64,000 nucleotides of DNA. It comes from CAVVIH01 sp963748295. Its GTDB lineage: Bacteria; Acidobacteriota; Vicinamibacteria; Vicinamibacterales; 2-12-FULL-66-21. Where the stretch lies: positions 62,001 through 126,000 of the forward strand of contig CAVVIH010000007.1 of assembly GCA_963748295.1 (NCBI GenBank). Reading direction: 5' to 3'. Shown here piece after piece: positions 63,011-64,000 of the stretch. Position 1 is the first letter of the stretch. Every line of letters starts with the position of its first letter. Made by a program: the position numbers and the translations under genes. The notes under the pieces are model-generated. The model had not been told where the DNA came from. It made no database searches and saw only the letters and a program-made list of their open reading frames with translations.

Positions 63011-64000
63011 ATGACGTCAACGTATCCGTCGCTGTACCAGATCAACACGCGTGTGTGGCTGACCGACCTCACGCGTGTCCTCGGACGGCCAGCCTCGCTG
63101 GACGACATTCCCGACGCTGAGCTCGATCGCCTGGCGCATCTGGGCTTCGACTGGATCTGGATGCTGAGCGTCTGGCAGACCGGCCGTGGCGCGCAGACGG
63201 TTTCGCGCACGAATCCCGAGTGGCGGAAGGAATTCGAAGAGACGCTGCCGGATCTTGGCGACGAAGACATCGCGGGATCCGGGTTTGCGATCACCGGATA
63301 CACCGTTCATCAGGCGCTCGGCGGCGATGCCGCGCTCGCCCGCCTGCGGGACCGGCTGCGACAGCGAAAGCTGAAGCTGATGCTCGACTTCGTGCCGAAT
63401 CACACCGGCCTCGATCACCACTGGCTCGACGAGCATCCCGACTACTTCGTTCACGGTACCGAGGCCGATCTGGCTCGCGCGCCGCAGAACTACATCCGCG
63501 TGAAGAGCCGCGGCGCGGACCTGATCGCGGCTTACGGCCGCGATCCCTACTTTTCCGGCTGGCCGGATACCCTTCAGCTCGACTACGCCAACCCGCTCAC
63601 CCAGGACGCGATGATCGCCGAGCTGCTCAAGATCGCCGGTCAATGTGACGGCGTGCGCTGCGACATGGCGATGCTCGTGCTTCCCGACGTCTTCGAGCGC
63701 ACGTGGGGACGGCGCGCGCCGCTGTTCTGGCCGCGCGCAACCAGACACGTACGGGAGATCAACAACGACTTCTCTTTCATGGCGGAGGTCTACTGGGATC
63801 TCGAGTGGACGCTGCAGCAGCAGGGGTTCGATTACACGTACGACAAGCGCCTTTACGACCGGCTGCGCGACGGCCACGCCCGCCCCGTCCGGGAGCACTT
63901 CCACGCCGGGCTCGACTATCAGAATCGACTGGCGCGATTCCTCGAGAATCACGACGAGCCGCGCGCCGCATCGGTCTTCGCGCCAGACGTTCACAAAGCG
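63011..64000 (+). CDS. Glycoside hydrolase family 13 enzyme, C-terminus cut by window edge
   Basis: 330 codons seen. Alpha-amylase TIM barrel: YQINTRVWL opening, LDFVPNHTG (region I), GVRCDMAM with nucleophile Asp218 (region II), MAEVYWD with acid/base Glu259 (region III) and ENHDEPR with Asp315 (region IV), so the triad is complete. No signal peptide, so it is cytoplasmic. The barrel starts early, suggesting a sugar isomerase, sucrose phosphorylase-like or alpha-glucosidase member; the exact substrate needs the missing part. Confidence 0.85.
   Translation, partial: MTSTYPSLYQINTRVWLTDLTRVLGRPASLDDIPDAELDRLAHLGFDWIWMLSVWQTGRGAQTVSRTNPEWRKEFEETLPDLGDEDIAGSGFAITGYTVHQALGGDAALARLRDRLRQRKLKLMLDFVPNHTGLDHHWLDEHPDYFVHGTEADLARAPQNYIRVKSRGADLIAAYGRDPYFSGWPDTLQLDYANPLTQDAMIAELLKIAGQCDGVRCDMAMLVLPDVFERTWGRRAPLFWPRATRHVREINNDFSFMAEVYWDLEWTLQQQGFDYTYDKRLYDRLRDGHARPVREHFHAGLDYQNRLARFLENHDEPRAASVFAPDVHKA

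Overview
The window looks like chromosomal DNA from an acidobacterium, most probably of the Vicinamibacteria type. This is inferred from gene content, not from a marker gene. The DNA is GC-rich. It carries five copies of the large duplicated FtsX/MacB-type permease without its own ATPase (the acidobacterial ADOP type), one of them coupled to a PadR regulator. It also has TonB receptors with an N-terminal carboxypeptidase-regulatory-like domain, two membrane-anchored Ser/Thr kinases, and many secreted peptidases. I see no tRNA, rRNA, CRISPR array, transposase or prophage.

Layout. 1-6.7 kb: a partial LysM protein, two PD40 propeller proteins, a YCII-ECF42 sigma unit, an M28 peptidase and a cupin. 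6.8-12.4 kb: two ADOP permeases and PadR. 12.4-20.4 kb: a pseudo-receiver, then the conserved RDD / SpoIIM / DUF58 / MoxR / DUF4350 / DUF4129 / membrane-protein block. 20.5-29.6 kb: an S9 peptidase, a quinoprotein-like propeller, receiver proteins, a porin-like barrel, a serine hydrolase and an ADOP. 29.8-38.6 kb: two TonB receptors, a PL10 pectate lyase and a CocE/S15 hydrolase, suggesting import and cleavage of plant polymers or peptides. 38.6-43.5 kb: a Ser/Thr kinase-TPR gene followed by two tandem membrane-anchored paralogues of unknown family, and divergently a protein with four zinc-ribbon-like units. 43.6-50.3 kb: an AHSA1 protein behind a palindromic operator, a TonB receptor, a ZnF-UBP protein and PEP carboxylase. 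50.6-64 kb: a zinc-ribbon Ser/Thr kinase, an ArsR-AHSA1 pair, two ADOPs, an NlpC/P60 hydrolase, an aldo/keto reductase, a BASS transporter and a partial GH13 enzyme.

Three patterns run across the genes. (1) Many genes appear leaderless: a -10-like hexamer lies 6-9 nt before the start codon with no Shine-Dalgarno, beside other genes with strong AGGAGG sites. (2) Intergenic DNA holds degenerate 7-bp-period repeat arrays that begin at or within a few bases of stop codons, plus nested inverted-repeat elements. The most elaborate is a symmetric multi-hairpin at 50352-50600. One heptad pair brackets the remnant of a four-helix-bundle (23S rRNA intervening-sequence type) gene. (3) Fourteen single-base frameshifts can be inferred inside otherwise well conserved genes. 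Twelve are +1, and seven of these lie in 1.3 kb of the kinase-TPR gene. This points to insertion-type sequencing error or to real decay, and should be resolved before any of these genes is called broken.
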